From contig JBIQHD010000015.1 in the NCBI GenBank assembly GCA_044508835.1, positions 1 to 64,000 of the forward strand: DNA of 64,000 nucleotides. The letters are read 5' to 3'. A program made the translations under genes and the position numbers. The stretch is from JAKFDI01 sp044508835 (GTDB lineage: Bacteria; Pseudomonadota; Gammaproteobacteria; Burkholderiales; Burkholderiaceae_C). The notes under the pieces were generated by a model. The model did no database searches. It had not been told where the DNA came from and saw nothing but the letters and a program-made list of their open reading frames with translations. Below are positions 9,686 to 19,086 of this stretch, piece after piece (the first letter of the stretch is position 1; each line of letters starts with the position of its first letter).

Positions 9686-10486
9686 ATGTACGTCGACTCC
9701 CACTGCCACCTGAGCTTTCCCGAACTGGCCGCGCGCATCGACGGCATCCGCGCCGACATGCAGGCCGCCCGGGTGGACCGCGCGCTGTGCATCTGCACCA
9801 CGCTGGAGGAATTCGACGCGGTGCACGGGCTCGCGCAGCGCTTCGACAACTTCTGGGCCAGCGTCGGCGTGCATCCCGACACCGAGGGCGTGCGCGAGCC
9901 GGGCGTCGACGAGCTGGTCGCGCTGGCCGGGCGGCCGCGCGTCGTGGCCATCGGCGAGACCGGGCTCGACTACTACCGCCTGAACGGCCGCAGCGTGGCC
10001 GACATGGCCTGGCAGCGCGAGCGCTTCCGGGTGCACATCCGGGCCGGGCGGCGGACCGGGCTGCCGCTGGTCATCCACACCCGCAGCGCCAGCGACGACA
10101 CGCTGGCCCTGCTGCGCGAGGAGGGCGGCCACCACGGCGTGTTCCACTGCTTCACCGAGACCGAGGCGGTGGCCCGCGCGGCGCTCGACCTCGGCTTCTT
10201 CATCTCGTTCTCCGGCATCCTGACCTTCAAGACCGCCGCCGACCTGCGCGAGGTGGCGCGCTTCGTGCCGCTCGACCGCTGCCTGATCGAGACCGACAGC
10301 CCCTACCTCGCCCCCGTGCCGTTCCGCGGCAAGACCAACTCGCCGGCCTACGTGCCCCACGTGGCGGCGCAGATCGCCGCGCTGAAGGGCGTTGACGTCG
10401 AGGCGGTGGCCGAGGCGACGTCGCGCAACTTCGAGCGGCTGTTCCTCGCCTCGCGCACCGCCTTCGAGGAGGCGCTCCGATCATGA
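9686..10486 (+). CDS. TatD-family metal-dependent hydrolase
   Basis: 266 residues. The metal-binding motifs of the TatD/YcfH family are all visible: DSHCHLSF at residues 4-11, AIGETGLDYYR, LVIHTR, GVFHCFTE, and LIETDSPYLAP near the C-terminus. TatD proteins are Mg-dependent 3'-5' exonucleases/deoxyribonucleases. The usual genomic position is directly after tmk-holB-pilZ, as here (gap 76 bases). Its stop overlaps the ATG of the ankyrin gene. Confidence 0.93.
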   Translation: MYVDSHCHLSFPELAARIDGIRADMQAARVDRALCICTTLEEFDAVHGLAQRFDNFWASVGVHPDTEGVREPGVDELVALAGRPRVVAIGETGLDYYRLNGRSVADMAWQRERFRVHIRAGRRTGLPLVIHTRSASDDTLALLREEGGHHGVFHCFTETEAVARAALDLGFFISFSGILTFKTAADLREVARFVPLDRCLIETDSPYLAPVPFRGKTNSPAYVPHVAAQIAALKGVDVEAVAEATSRNFERLFLASRTAFEEALRS

Positions 10487-11118
10487 GAATCCTCTTCAAG
10501 ACATTCGCCTATCTATCTGTCGTTCTATGCGTTTCTCTGGCGCATGCCGGCTCGTACGAAGACTTCTTCACGGCCGTGACGCGTGACGACGGCGCCGCGA
10601 TCGGCCGCCTCGTCGCCCGCGGGTTCGACCCCAATTCGCTCGACCCGAACGGCCAGACGGGGCTGATCCTGGCGCTGCGCGCCGACTCCGCGAGCGTGGT
10701 CGAGGCGCTGCTCGCCGTGCCCGGGACCGACGTGAACGCCGAGAACCCGAGCGGCGAGACGGCGCTGATGATGGCCGCGCTGAAGGGCCGGCTCGACTGG
10801 TGCGAGCAGCTCCTGGCGCGCGGCGCGGCGGTGAACAAGCGCGGCTGGACGCCGCTGCACTACGCCGCCACGGGGCCGGCGCCGACGATCGTCCAGCTGC
10901 TCATCGACAAGGGCGCACGCATCGAGGCGCCGTCGCCCAACCGCAGCACGCCGCTGATGATGGCCGCCGGCTACGGCGCCGAGGCCAACGTCGACGTGCT
11001 GCTCGGCCGCGGCGCCGACCCGCGCGCGCGCAACGACCTGCAGCTCACGGCCGCCGATTTCGCCCGCCGCGCGCAGCGCGAGCCGCTGGCCGGCCGGCTC
11101 GACAGGCTGGCCCGCTGA
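10483..11118 (+). CDS. Secreted/periplasmic ankyrin-repeat protein
   Basis: 211 residues with a signal peptide (MRILFKTFAY to about residue 22, AHA-G cleavage site) followed by about five ankyrin repeats (for example GQTGLILALR, GETALMMAALKGR, GWTPLHYAATGP, RSTPLMMAAGYG). Ankyrin proteins mediate protein contacts; the target is unknown. The four-base overlap with the TatD gene shows co-translation, a pairing often seen in Burkholderiales. Confidence 0.9.
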   Translation: MRILFKTFAYLSVVLCVSLAHAGSYEDFFTAVTRDDGAAIGRLVARGFDPNSLDPNGQTGLILALRADSASVVEALLAVPGTDVNAENPSGETALMMAALKGRLDWCEQLLARGAAVNKRGWTPLHYAATGPAPTIVQLLIDKGARIEAPSPNRSTPLMMAAGYGAEANVDVLLGRGADPRARNDLQLTAADFARRAQREPLAGRLDRLAR

Positions 11119-11254
11119 GGCCTCGCGCGGCGCCGCCGCGCCGACGGCGTGTCAGGGAATTTCCGACACGCTTCATGGCGCCGCGCTGACTGATCGGGCG
11201 ATTCGTCTCTCCCTACATTGCGGCCATCGACATCCGCATGCAAAGGAGCGCGTC

Positions 11255-11455
11255 ATGCACAAGTCACCGCTGTCAGCCAATCCCTTCGCGCTGATGATGG
11301 AGCCCGAGGCCGTGCTGCAGGCGATCGAGCAGGCGCAGAGCCAGAGCGGCGTGAAGGGCAGGATCTACCGCCCGCTCGACAAGCCGGCGATCCCCGACAC
11401 GCCGGAAGCCATCCGTGCGTTCGACCGCCGCGAGAAGGCGGGCCTGCACGACTGA
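11255..11455 (+). CDS. Small conserved-type protein of unknown function (66 residues)
   Basis: I do not recognise a named family. The ATG is preceded by a good ribosome-binding site (AAAGGAG, 11241-11247). The product is hydrophilic, without signal peptide or membrane segment. A first helix (MMEPEAVLQAIEQAQ) is followed by IYRPLDKPAIPDTPEAIRAFDRR. The gene stands alone: it follows the ankyrin gene by 136 bases and is closed by a strong terminator at 11524-11560. Codon use and third-base GC fit a real gene. Confidence 0.75.
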   Translation: MHKSPLSANPFALMMEPEAVLQAIEQAQSQSGVKGRIYRPLDKPAIPDTPEAIRAFDRREKAGLHD

Positions 11456-11523
11456 GATCCCGTCGCTGCCTCGCGCCGGGCCGTGCACGGGCCGGCATCG
11501 CGGGGCATGCCACTTGCCAGGAG

Positions 11524-11560
11524 AGGCGGCTGGGCCACGACGGGCCCGGCCGCCTTTTTT
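11524..11560 (+). terminator. Rho-independent terminator
   Basis: Thirteen-bp stem with one G-T pair (11524-11536 with 11543-11555) followed by a run of six T residues (11555-11560). It ends the transcription unit of the 66-residue protein. Confidence 0.85.
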
Positions 11561-11597
11561 CATGCCGCCTGCGCCGCGGCGACACGGGTTCCCCGCC

Positions 11598-12509
11598 ATG
11601 GCACGAACGCAAGCCCATCCGAGCGCGCCGCAGCCCGCGGGCGGCATCCCGGTGCGCCGCTGGCTCGGCGCGGCGATCGTCCTCGGCGGCGCGGCGGCGC
11701 TCGCGTCGGACTTCTTCCAGTACGTCGTCCTGCAGGACTCGCGGGTCTACCGGGCCCTGCTCGGCGGCTCGATGGCGGCGCTCGCCACGGCGCTGGGCAC
11801 CTTGCCGGTGCTGCTGTCGCAGCGGCTCTCGCAGCGCCTGCAGGACACGCTGCTCGGCTTCGGCGCCGGGGTGATGCTGGCGGCCTGCGCCTTCTCGCTC
11901 ATCGTGCCGGCCATCGCCAGCGCCGGGCAGCAGGGCGCCGGTGCGTGGGGGGCGAGCGGCATCGTCGGCGCGGGCATCACGCTCGGCGCGCTGGCGCTGC
12001 TCGCCATCGACCGGCTGGTGCCGCACGAGCACTTCTTCAAGGGCCACGAGGGGCCGCAGGCGAGGGCGCTCAAGCGGGCGTGGCTGTTCATCCTGGCGAT
12101 CACGCTGCACAACCTGCCCGAAGGGCTGGCGATCGGCGTGGCCTTCGCCGGGCCGGACGTGGTAGGCGCCAACGCGCTCGCCACCGGCATCTCCATCCAG
12201 GACGTGCCCGAGGGCCTGGTGGTCGCGCTCGCGCTGCGGGGCGTGGGCTACGGGCGCGGTGCGTCGGTGGCCATGGGCGCCGCCTCCGGCCTGGTCGAGC
12301 CGCTGGGCGCGGTGTTCGGCGCGGCGGTGATCGGCCTGTCGGCCGCGCTGCTGCCCTGGGGGCTGGCGGCGGCGGCCGGCGCGATGCTGTTCGTCATCAG
12401 CCACGAGATCATTCCCGAGTCGCACCGCCAGGGCCACGAGGCCTTCGCCACCTGCGGGCTGGTGCTCGGCTTCGTGCTGATGATGATGCTCGACACCGCG
12501 CTGGGCTGA
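11598..12509 (+). CDS. ZIP-family divalent metal transporter
   Basis: About 303 residues with eight predicted hydrophobic segments. The two metal-binding transmembrane motifs are clear: HNLPEGLAIGVAF (TM4) and the second DVPEGLVVALALR (TM5), and HEIIPESHRQGHE lies near the C-terminus. A histidine-containing loop HEHFFKGHEG lies between TM3 and TM4. ZIP proteins import Zn2+ or related metals into the cytoplasm. The ATG at 11598 is used; an upstream in-frame ATG at 11562 directly abuts the terminator and is less likely. Confidence 0.9.
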   Translation: MARTQAHPSAPQPAGGIPVRRWLGAAIVLGGAAALASDFFQYVVLQDSRVYRALLGGSMAALATALGTLPVLLSQRLSQRLQDTLLGFGAGVMLAACAFSLIVPAIASAGQQGAGAWGASGIVGAGITLGALALLAIDRLVPHEHFFKGHEGPQARALKRAWLFILAITLHNLPEGLAIGVAFAGPDVVGANALATGISIQDVPEGLVVALALRGVGYGRGASVAMGAASGLVEPLGAVFGAAVIGLSAALLPWGLAAAAGAMLFVISHEIIPESHRQGHEAFATCGLVLGFVLMMMLDTALG

Positions 12510-12590
12510 ACGGCCGGCGCGGGGAAGGGCGATATGCTCGCCCACCTGCCCGTCGACGCGAGCGCCGGCACGCGCCGCGGGACCGAGAGG

Positions 12591-14687
<2,097 letters not shown>

Positions 14688-14772
14688 CAAGCCGCCGCCC
14701 GCTGGAACCCAATCGTCCACCGCCAGCGCGGCCGCGACATCCACCATTCGAATCACGAACGAAGGACAGCAC

Positions 14773-15306
14773 ATGGCACTCAACGCATTCATCAAGATCG
14801 GCAAGGCCCAGGGGGAGGCGCTGCAGGGAAAGTACGGCACCCCGGGCGACCGCTGGATCGAGATCCAGGACTGGGAATGGGAGGTGGAAGCCGAGACCAG
14901 CTGGACCAAGGGCGGCGGCGCCAGCGTGGGCAAGCCGAACCCGGGCAAGCTGATGTGGCAGCACTACTGGGACAAGTCGTCGCACCTGCTGCTGGGCTAC
15001 ATCTGCACCGGCACCGCGTTCGACACCGTCGTCCTCGAGATGTGCAAGGGCACCGGCATGACGAAGGACGGCATGCCCGAGGCCTTCCTGATCATCACCA
15101 TGAAGGAAGCCTTCATCACTAAGGTGAACAGCAACGCCAACGAGGAAGGCAACGTGGTGCAGAAGGTCGAGATGGTGTTCAAGGAAATCACCATCGACTA
15201 CCGCGCCCAGGGCGAGGACAAGGCCAAGCCCGGCGCCCTGTCGCCCAAGGTGACCTTCAACTGGGACATCCCCGGCGGGCGCGCCTCGCCGTCGAGCGGC
15301 GCCTGA
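14773..15306 (+). CDS. hcp: Hcp-family type VI secretion tube protein (orphan)
   Basis: 177 residues. The start FIKIGKAQGEA, the segment IEIQDWEWEVE, the middle DKSSHLLLGYICTG and LIITMKEAFITKV, and the end FNWDIPGG match Hcp1-type proteins. Hcp hexamers build the inner tube of the type VI secretion system and also carry effectors. No other T6SS gene (VgrG, TssB/C, ClpV) is in the window, so it is either remote from the main cluster or has another use. It has a ribosome-binding site (GAAGGA) and its own terminator. Confidence 0.88.
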   Translation: MALNAFIKIGKAQGEALQGKYGTPGDRWIEIQDWEWEVEAETSWTKGGGASVGKPNPGKLMWQHYWDKSSHLLLGYICTGTAFDTVVLEMCKGTGMTKDGMPEAFLIITMKEAFITKVNSNANEEGNVVQKVEMVFKEITIDYRAQGEDKAKPGALSPKVTFNWDIPGGRASPSSGA

Positions 15307-15325
15307 GCCCCGGGCCGCACCCTCG

Positions 15326-15355
15326 AGCGGCTGCCGGGGGCGGCCGCTTTTTTTT
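15326..15355 (+). terminator. Rho-independent terminator after hcp
   Basis: Stem of eight pairs (AGCGGCTG with CGGCCGCT, one G-T pair), loop of Gs, then eight T residues ending at 15355. It isolates hcp as a single-gene unit. Confidence 0.85.
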
Positions 15356-15411
15356 CGCCTCCGCGGCGTTCGACGAATGCCGCGCACCCCCTGATCAACC
15401 CGAGGAAGACC

Positions 15412-15654
15412 ATGCGCAACGTCCCCGATCCCGAAGACATGTTCATCACGCGGCTCGAAGAGCTGCGGGCCAAGTCGGTGCCCGCCGGCGAGATCGAGGC
15501 GGCCATCACCGTGCACGAGCGCCTGCGCACCGCGCAGGCGATCTGCCATTCACTGGTGCCGGGCGGCTACTCGGAATCGGCCATGCTGGCGCTGCTGAAA
15601 ACCCTGTCGGACCAGGCGCAGGCCGAGCGCGCCGAACGCGCGGCCGCACGCTAG
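15412..15654 (+). CDS. Small helical protein of unknown function (80 residues)
   Basis: Not recognised. The product is acidic-to-neutral and predicted to be all helical (MFITRLEELRAKSVPAGEIEAAITVHERLRTAQAI, then ESAMLALLKTLSDQAQAERAERAAAR), with no signal or membrane segment. It follows hcp by about 100 bases and is separated from it by the terminator. A weak purine-rich site (GAGGAAG) precedes the ATG. It could be a T6SS-linked adaptor or an unrelated protein; no evidence decides. Confidence 0.65.
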   Translation: MRNVPDPEDMFITRLEELRAKSVPAGEIEAAITVHERLRTAQAICHSLVPGGYSESAMLALLKTLSDQAQAERAERAAAR

Positions 15655-15692
15655 CGGCACGCGGCCCCGTCCGAGGTCGGGCCGGCGCGCCG

Positions 15693-16889
15693 TCAGCGCA
15701 CGCGCTGCATTTCCTTCCCCTGGACGCCGAGGTCGCGCGACGGATCGAAGTTGGGATCGTCGGTCGCGATGTACCGGCCGTCGTCGGTGCGCCAGCCGTG
15801 GTTGTAGTGGCTGGACAGCGTGACCTCCCGGTTCGCCGCGGGGTCGTGGTAGCGGTTCACCTCGCGGATCGTGTCGACCCGGTCGCGGTGCATGCGGTCG
15901 ATGCTCTGCTGCCGCGCCTTCCAGCCGGCGGTGTTGATCTCGCCGATCTCGCGGATGGTCTGCGCGCGGATGGCCGCCCGGTCACGTGCGCCGCGCGCCG
16001 AGATCTCCGCCATGCGCGCGTTGTGCCACCGGTCGATCTGCGCCCGCTGCGCCGCGCCCTTGGCGTCGGCCGTCTCCTTGGCGTAGGCGCTGATCCTGGC
16101 AATCCAGTCCTTGTCGGCCGTCATCGACTGGCGGATGCGCTCGCCCAGCGCGGCGTCCCATTGCGACGCCGGCGCACGCACGACGTAGGCGTTCGGCACG
16201 CCGCCCATCAGCGAGGGCCGCATGCCCTGGATCGTCACCTCCGTGAAGGTCGCGACGGCCGCGATGCTCTCGCGCATCTCGCGGCCGTCGCTCGAATAGC
16301 CGAGCACGATCTCGCCCGCCTCCTGGCGCGCCTTCACGCCGGGAGCGGCGGGCGGCGCCTTGGAGCCGGCCAGGAGGTCGGCCCGGTCGCGGTACTCGAT
16401 CACCGTCACCCCGGGGTAGAGCTCGCGCACCAGCGCGTCGAGGTAGGCCCGCACCGACCGCATCGACGCCACGGGGCAGGGGTTCATGCCGACCTCGAAG
16501 CCCTTGACCTGCCAGGCGAAGCCCGGCATCAGCTCCACGGCGCGCAGGCCGTCGGGCGACACGGCGGACCATTCCACGCGCATCGAGTTGCTGATGCATT
16601 CCACCTGCCGGTTCCACTGGATGCCGCCGCGCGTCTTCCAGTTGCCGGGCACCTCGATCGTCGCCGCCGCCATCGGCTCGCCGAAGCCGTAGTCGAACAC
16701 CTGAACCTTGCGGGGCTCGGCGTCGCGCTCGCCGACGAGACGCGACAGCACCTCGATCGGCCCGGCCGGCTGCGCCTCGGCCGAGGATGCGGCACCCGGA
16801 GCGCCGGCGTCGTCGCAGCCGGCCAGCAGCGTCAGCACCGCGCTGAGCAGTGCCATGCCGAGGCTCGATGACCATGCGCGAGCGTTCAT
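15693..16889 (-). CDS. Putative lipoprotein of unknown function (398 residues)
   Basis: The N-terminus is a lipoprotein signal peptide with lipobox LLAGC near residue 25, so the mature protein is probably anchored to a membrane facing the periplasm. Residues about 45-280 form a mixed region (WKTRGGIQWNRQVECISNSMRVEWSAVSPDG, VTVIEYRDRAD). Residues about 285-360 are a charged Ala/Arg-rich helical stretch. The last 40 residues contain the repeated-type pattern HYNHGWRTDDGRYIATDDPNFDP. No family recognised. A single-gene minus-strand unit. Confidence 0.7.
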   Translation of the reverse strand: MNARAWSSSLGMALLSAVLTLLAGCDDAGAPGAASSAEAQPAGPIEVLSRLVGERDAEPRKVQVFDYGFGEPMAAATIEVPGNWKTRGGIQWNRQVECISNSMRVEWSAVSPDGLRAVELMPGFAWQVKGFEVGMNPCPVASMRSVRAYLDALVRELYPGVTVIEYRDRADLLAGSKAPPAAPGVKARQEAGEIVLGYSSDGREMRESIAAVATFTEVTIQGMRPSLMGGVPNAYVVRAPASQWDAALGERIRQSMTADKDWIARISAYAKETADAKGAAQRAQIDRWHNARMAEISARGARDRAAIRAQTIREIGEINTAGWKARQQSIDRMHRDRVDTIREVNRYHDPAANREVTLSSHYNHGWRTDDGRYIATDDPNFDPSRDLGVQGKEMQRVR

Positions 16890-16924
16890 GTTCCGTCCCT
16901 CCGATTGGTCGGCGATCGCGGCAG

Positions 16925-17005
16925 TGTAGGCGGCGCGAAGTCAATTCGGATAAATCTACAATGTATATTATGTTTACTACTGCATGTGCAGATGGCTGCA
17001 CCGGG
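16925..17005. promoter_or_regulatory. AT-rich intergenic segment with a 12-bp palindrome
   Basis: Bases 16940-16980 are strikingly AT-rich against a 70 percent GC background and include ATGTATATTATGT. A near-perfect palindrome CTGCA-TG-TGCAG is at 16980-16991. It lies between the lipoprotein gene start (16889) and the 3' end of the lipoate-ligase-like gene (17006), so it most likely holds the promoter/operator of the lipoprotein gene. Exact promoter hexamers cannot be assigned. Confidence 0.4.
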
Positions 17006-17728
17006 TCATCGCCCGCCTGCATCAGCCGAGGATGCGGGCGTGTGAAGTTCCTTAGCCGAACCAGGAACATCACATCCGTCCGCGCCGCGCTCAAGTCCCG
17101 CCTCCAGCACGGCGCCCAAGCGGCGTCGCAGCGCTTCGGCCAGCCGCGCAGGCCCCATGGGCTGGCCGAGCAGCCGCGTGCACTCGACGGTACGAGCCGC
17201 CAGATCGGACAGATCCTCCGACCGCCCGGCCGCCTCGCACAGCAGGCGCCAGTCCGGCGCACTCACCAACGTGCCGGCGACGAGCAGCACGGCGGCGGCC
17301 CGCCGGCGTTGCGCGAAGCCGACCAGCTTGCGCCCGCGGGCGTCCGTGATCTCCCAAGGCGAGACGCTCCCGAAGCAGGCCCAGCCTGCCCTCACGGGCG
17401 CCGCTTCGGGTGCCGGGCCCTTGGAGACGTTCAGCGTCCGCAGGCCCAGCTGGCGCAGCGCGCCGAGGTGCAGTTGCGCCATGTGCCGGTAGCCCTCGTC
17501 GATGCTGCCGCACCCCCAGTGGCCGCGCGGCAGCACGACCGACACGCTCACCAGCCACGGCCCGGCCAGCACCATGCCGCCGCCCGCATCCCGCACGTGC
17601 ACCCGGGCACGGCATCCCAGCCTGGCGGCGACCTCGTCGCGCAAGGCCTGCTGCGAGCGGCCGAGGACGACGGCCGGCGCGTCGTAGGTCCACACGCGAA
17701 ACGACGGCCCGGCGGCACCGGAGGCCAC
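17006..17728 (-). CDS. Lipoate-protein ligase A-like protein (start uncertain)
   Basis: Biotin/lipoate A/B ligase fold. It has VVLGRSQQA (lipoate-binding start), the RDAGGGMVLAGPWLVSVSVVLP segment corresponding to R-R-x-(S/T)-G-G-G, GWACFGSVSPWE and GRKLVGFAQRR with the conserved lysine. The GTG at 17728 is the first usable start codon, but family-like sequence (VDTAADEQAWNRQRLDEV) continues upstream in frame to about 17779 with no ATG, GTG or TTG until an ATG at 17998 inside the preceding gene. So the start is unresolved. It follows the lipoyl-domain gene and probably charges it with lipoate. Confidence 0.75.
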   Translation of the reverse strand: MASGAAGPSFRVWTYDAPAVVLGRSQQALRDEVAARLGCRARVHVRDAGGGMVLAGPWLVSVSVVLPRGHWGCGSIDEGYRHMAQLHLGALRQLGLRTLNVSKGPAPEAAPVRAGWACFGSVSPWEITDARGRKLVGFAQRRRAAAVLLVAGTLVSAPDWRLLCEAAGRSEDLSDLAARTVECTRLLGQPMGPARLAEALRRRLGAVLEAGLERGADGCDVPGSAKELHTPASSADAGGR

Positions 17729-17775
17729 CTCGTCGAGGCGCTGCCGGTTCCAGGCCTGCTCGTCGGCGGCGGTGT

Positions 17776-18027
17776 CTACGGGGCCTCCCGCACGGTCGCG
17801 AGCACGGCCCCTCGCGGGAAGGTCGCGCCTGCCGGAACGAGGATCGACTCGATCCGGCCTGCCGCCGGGGCGGCGACGTCGAGCGTCGCCTTGACCAGCA
17901 CGACCGTGGCCACCGTCTGGCCGGCCGCGACGCCGTCGCCCGGCGCCACCTGCCAGCTCTCGACGAGCGCTTCCACGCCCGCGTCGACGCCCTCCCACAC
18001 CGCGTCGTCGAGCACGACCGGCTTCAT
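17776..18027 (-). CDS. Stand-alone lipoyl (biotinyl-type) carrier domain protein
   Basis: 83 residues forming a single lipoyl/biotinyl domain: VAPGDGVAAGQTVATVVLVKATLDVAAPAAGRIESILVPAGATFPRGAVLATV. The lysine in VLVKATLDV sits at the beta-turn used for lipoylation; the usual acidic residue before Lys is replaced by Val. No E2 catalytic or peripheral-subunit-binding domain follows. Its ATG overlaps the stop of the E1 beta gene (ATGA), so it is made together with the dehydrogenase. It probably shuttles acyl or reducing equivalents for this E1. Confidence 0.85.
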   Translation of the reverse strand: MKPVVLDDAVWEGVDAGVEALVESWQVAPGDGVAAGQTVATVVLVKATLDVAAPAAGRIESILVPAGATFPRGAVLATVREAP

Positions 18028-19064
18028 GCCGGCAGGCCGGCCGCCATGCGGCTGTCGACGAGGCGGCGCGCGGCTTCGACCAGGTGGGCGGTCTGGGGAA
18101 TGACGAACTGCTCCAGCGGCCGGCTATAGGGGATGGGCACGTCGGGCACCGCCACGCGCCGGACCGGCGCTTTCAGCGACAGGGTGTCGAGGTTCTCGGC
18201 CACCAGCGCGGCGATCTCGCCGGTCAGGCCGAAGCCGAGGTAGTCCTCGTCGGCCACCAGCAGGCGGCCCGTCCTGGCGACCGAGTCGAGCACCGTGCGC
18301 CGGTCCAGCGGCACGAGCGTGCGCAGGTCGATCACCTCGGCGCTCACGCCGCCGCGGGCCAGTTCCTCGGCCGCCGCCGTGGCCTTGTGCACCATCTGGC
18401 TGATCGTCACGATGGTCAGGTCGCGCCCCTCGCGCACGACGCGCGCCTGCCCGAAGGGCAGCACGTACGGCGCCTCGGGGACCTCGGTCGTGCTGCCTTC
18501 GAAGTAGGCCATCCAGGGCAGGCCCATGAGCCCCTTGTGGTACATGAAGATCACCGGGTTGTCGTCGCGGATGGCCTGGGTCATCAAGCCCTTCGCGTCG
18601 TAGGCGTTCGACGGCACCACCACCTTGAGCCCCGGCATGTGCGCGAACGTGGCGTACAGGCATTGCGAGTGCTGCGCCGCGTCGCTGTAGCCGCCGCCGA
18701 TCGCCGTGGTCAGCACCACCGGCAGGCGCAGGCTGCCGCCGGACATGTAGGTGTTCTTGGCGAGGTGGTTGTAGATCTGGTCCATGCAGACGCCGAAGAA
18801 GTCCACGAACATCAGCTCGGCGATGGGCCGCAGGCCCGCGGCGGCGGCGCCGGTGGCCGCGCCGATGAAGGCGCTCTCCGAGATCGGCGTGTCCATGATG
18901 CGCTCCTCGCCGAACCTGCGCAGCAGGCCGCCGGTGGCGCCGAAGATGCCGCCGTAGGTGCCGATGTCCTCGCCCATCACGAAGACCGCCGGGTCGCGTT
19001 CCATTTCCTCGGCGATGGCCTCGCAGATCGCCTGTGCCATCGTCAGCTTGCGTGTCGTGCTCAT
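18024..19064 (-). CDS. acoB: 2-oxoacid/acetoin dehydrogenase E1 component, beta subunit
   Basis: 346 residues, transketolase-like pyrimidine-binding domain then C-terminal transketolase domain. Typical segments are VFVMGEDIGTYGG, RIMDTPISESAFIGAATGAA, MDQIYNHLAKNTYMSGG and VVPSNAYDAKGL. It forms the alpha2beta2 E1 that decarboxylates a 2-oxoacid or cleaves acetoin using thiamine diphosphate. The ATG at 19064 has the site GGAGAA upstream. The resemblance is to AcoB/PdhB; acetoin as substrate is inference. Confidence 0.9.
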   Translation of the reverse strand: MSTTRKLTMAQAICEAIAEEMERDPAVFVMGEDIGTYGGIFGATGGLLRRFGEERIMDTPISESAFIGAATGAAAAGLRPIAELMFVDFFGVCMDQIYNHLAKNTYMSGGSLRLPVVLTTAIGGGYSDAAQHSQCLYATFAHMPGLKVVVPSNAYDAKGLMTQAIRDDNPVIFMYHKGLMGLPWMAYFEGSTTEVPEAPYVLPFGQARVVREGRDLTIVTISQMVHKATAAAEELARGGVSAEVIDLRTLVPLDRRTVLDSVARTGRLLVADEDYLGFGLTGEIAALVAENLDTLSLKAPVRRVAVPDVPIPYSRPLEQFVIPQTAHLVEAARRLVDSRMAAGLPA

Positions 19065-19086
19065 GGGGTTCTCCTCGGTGGCCGGG

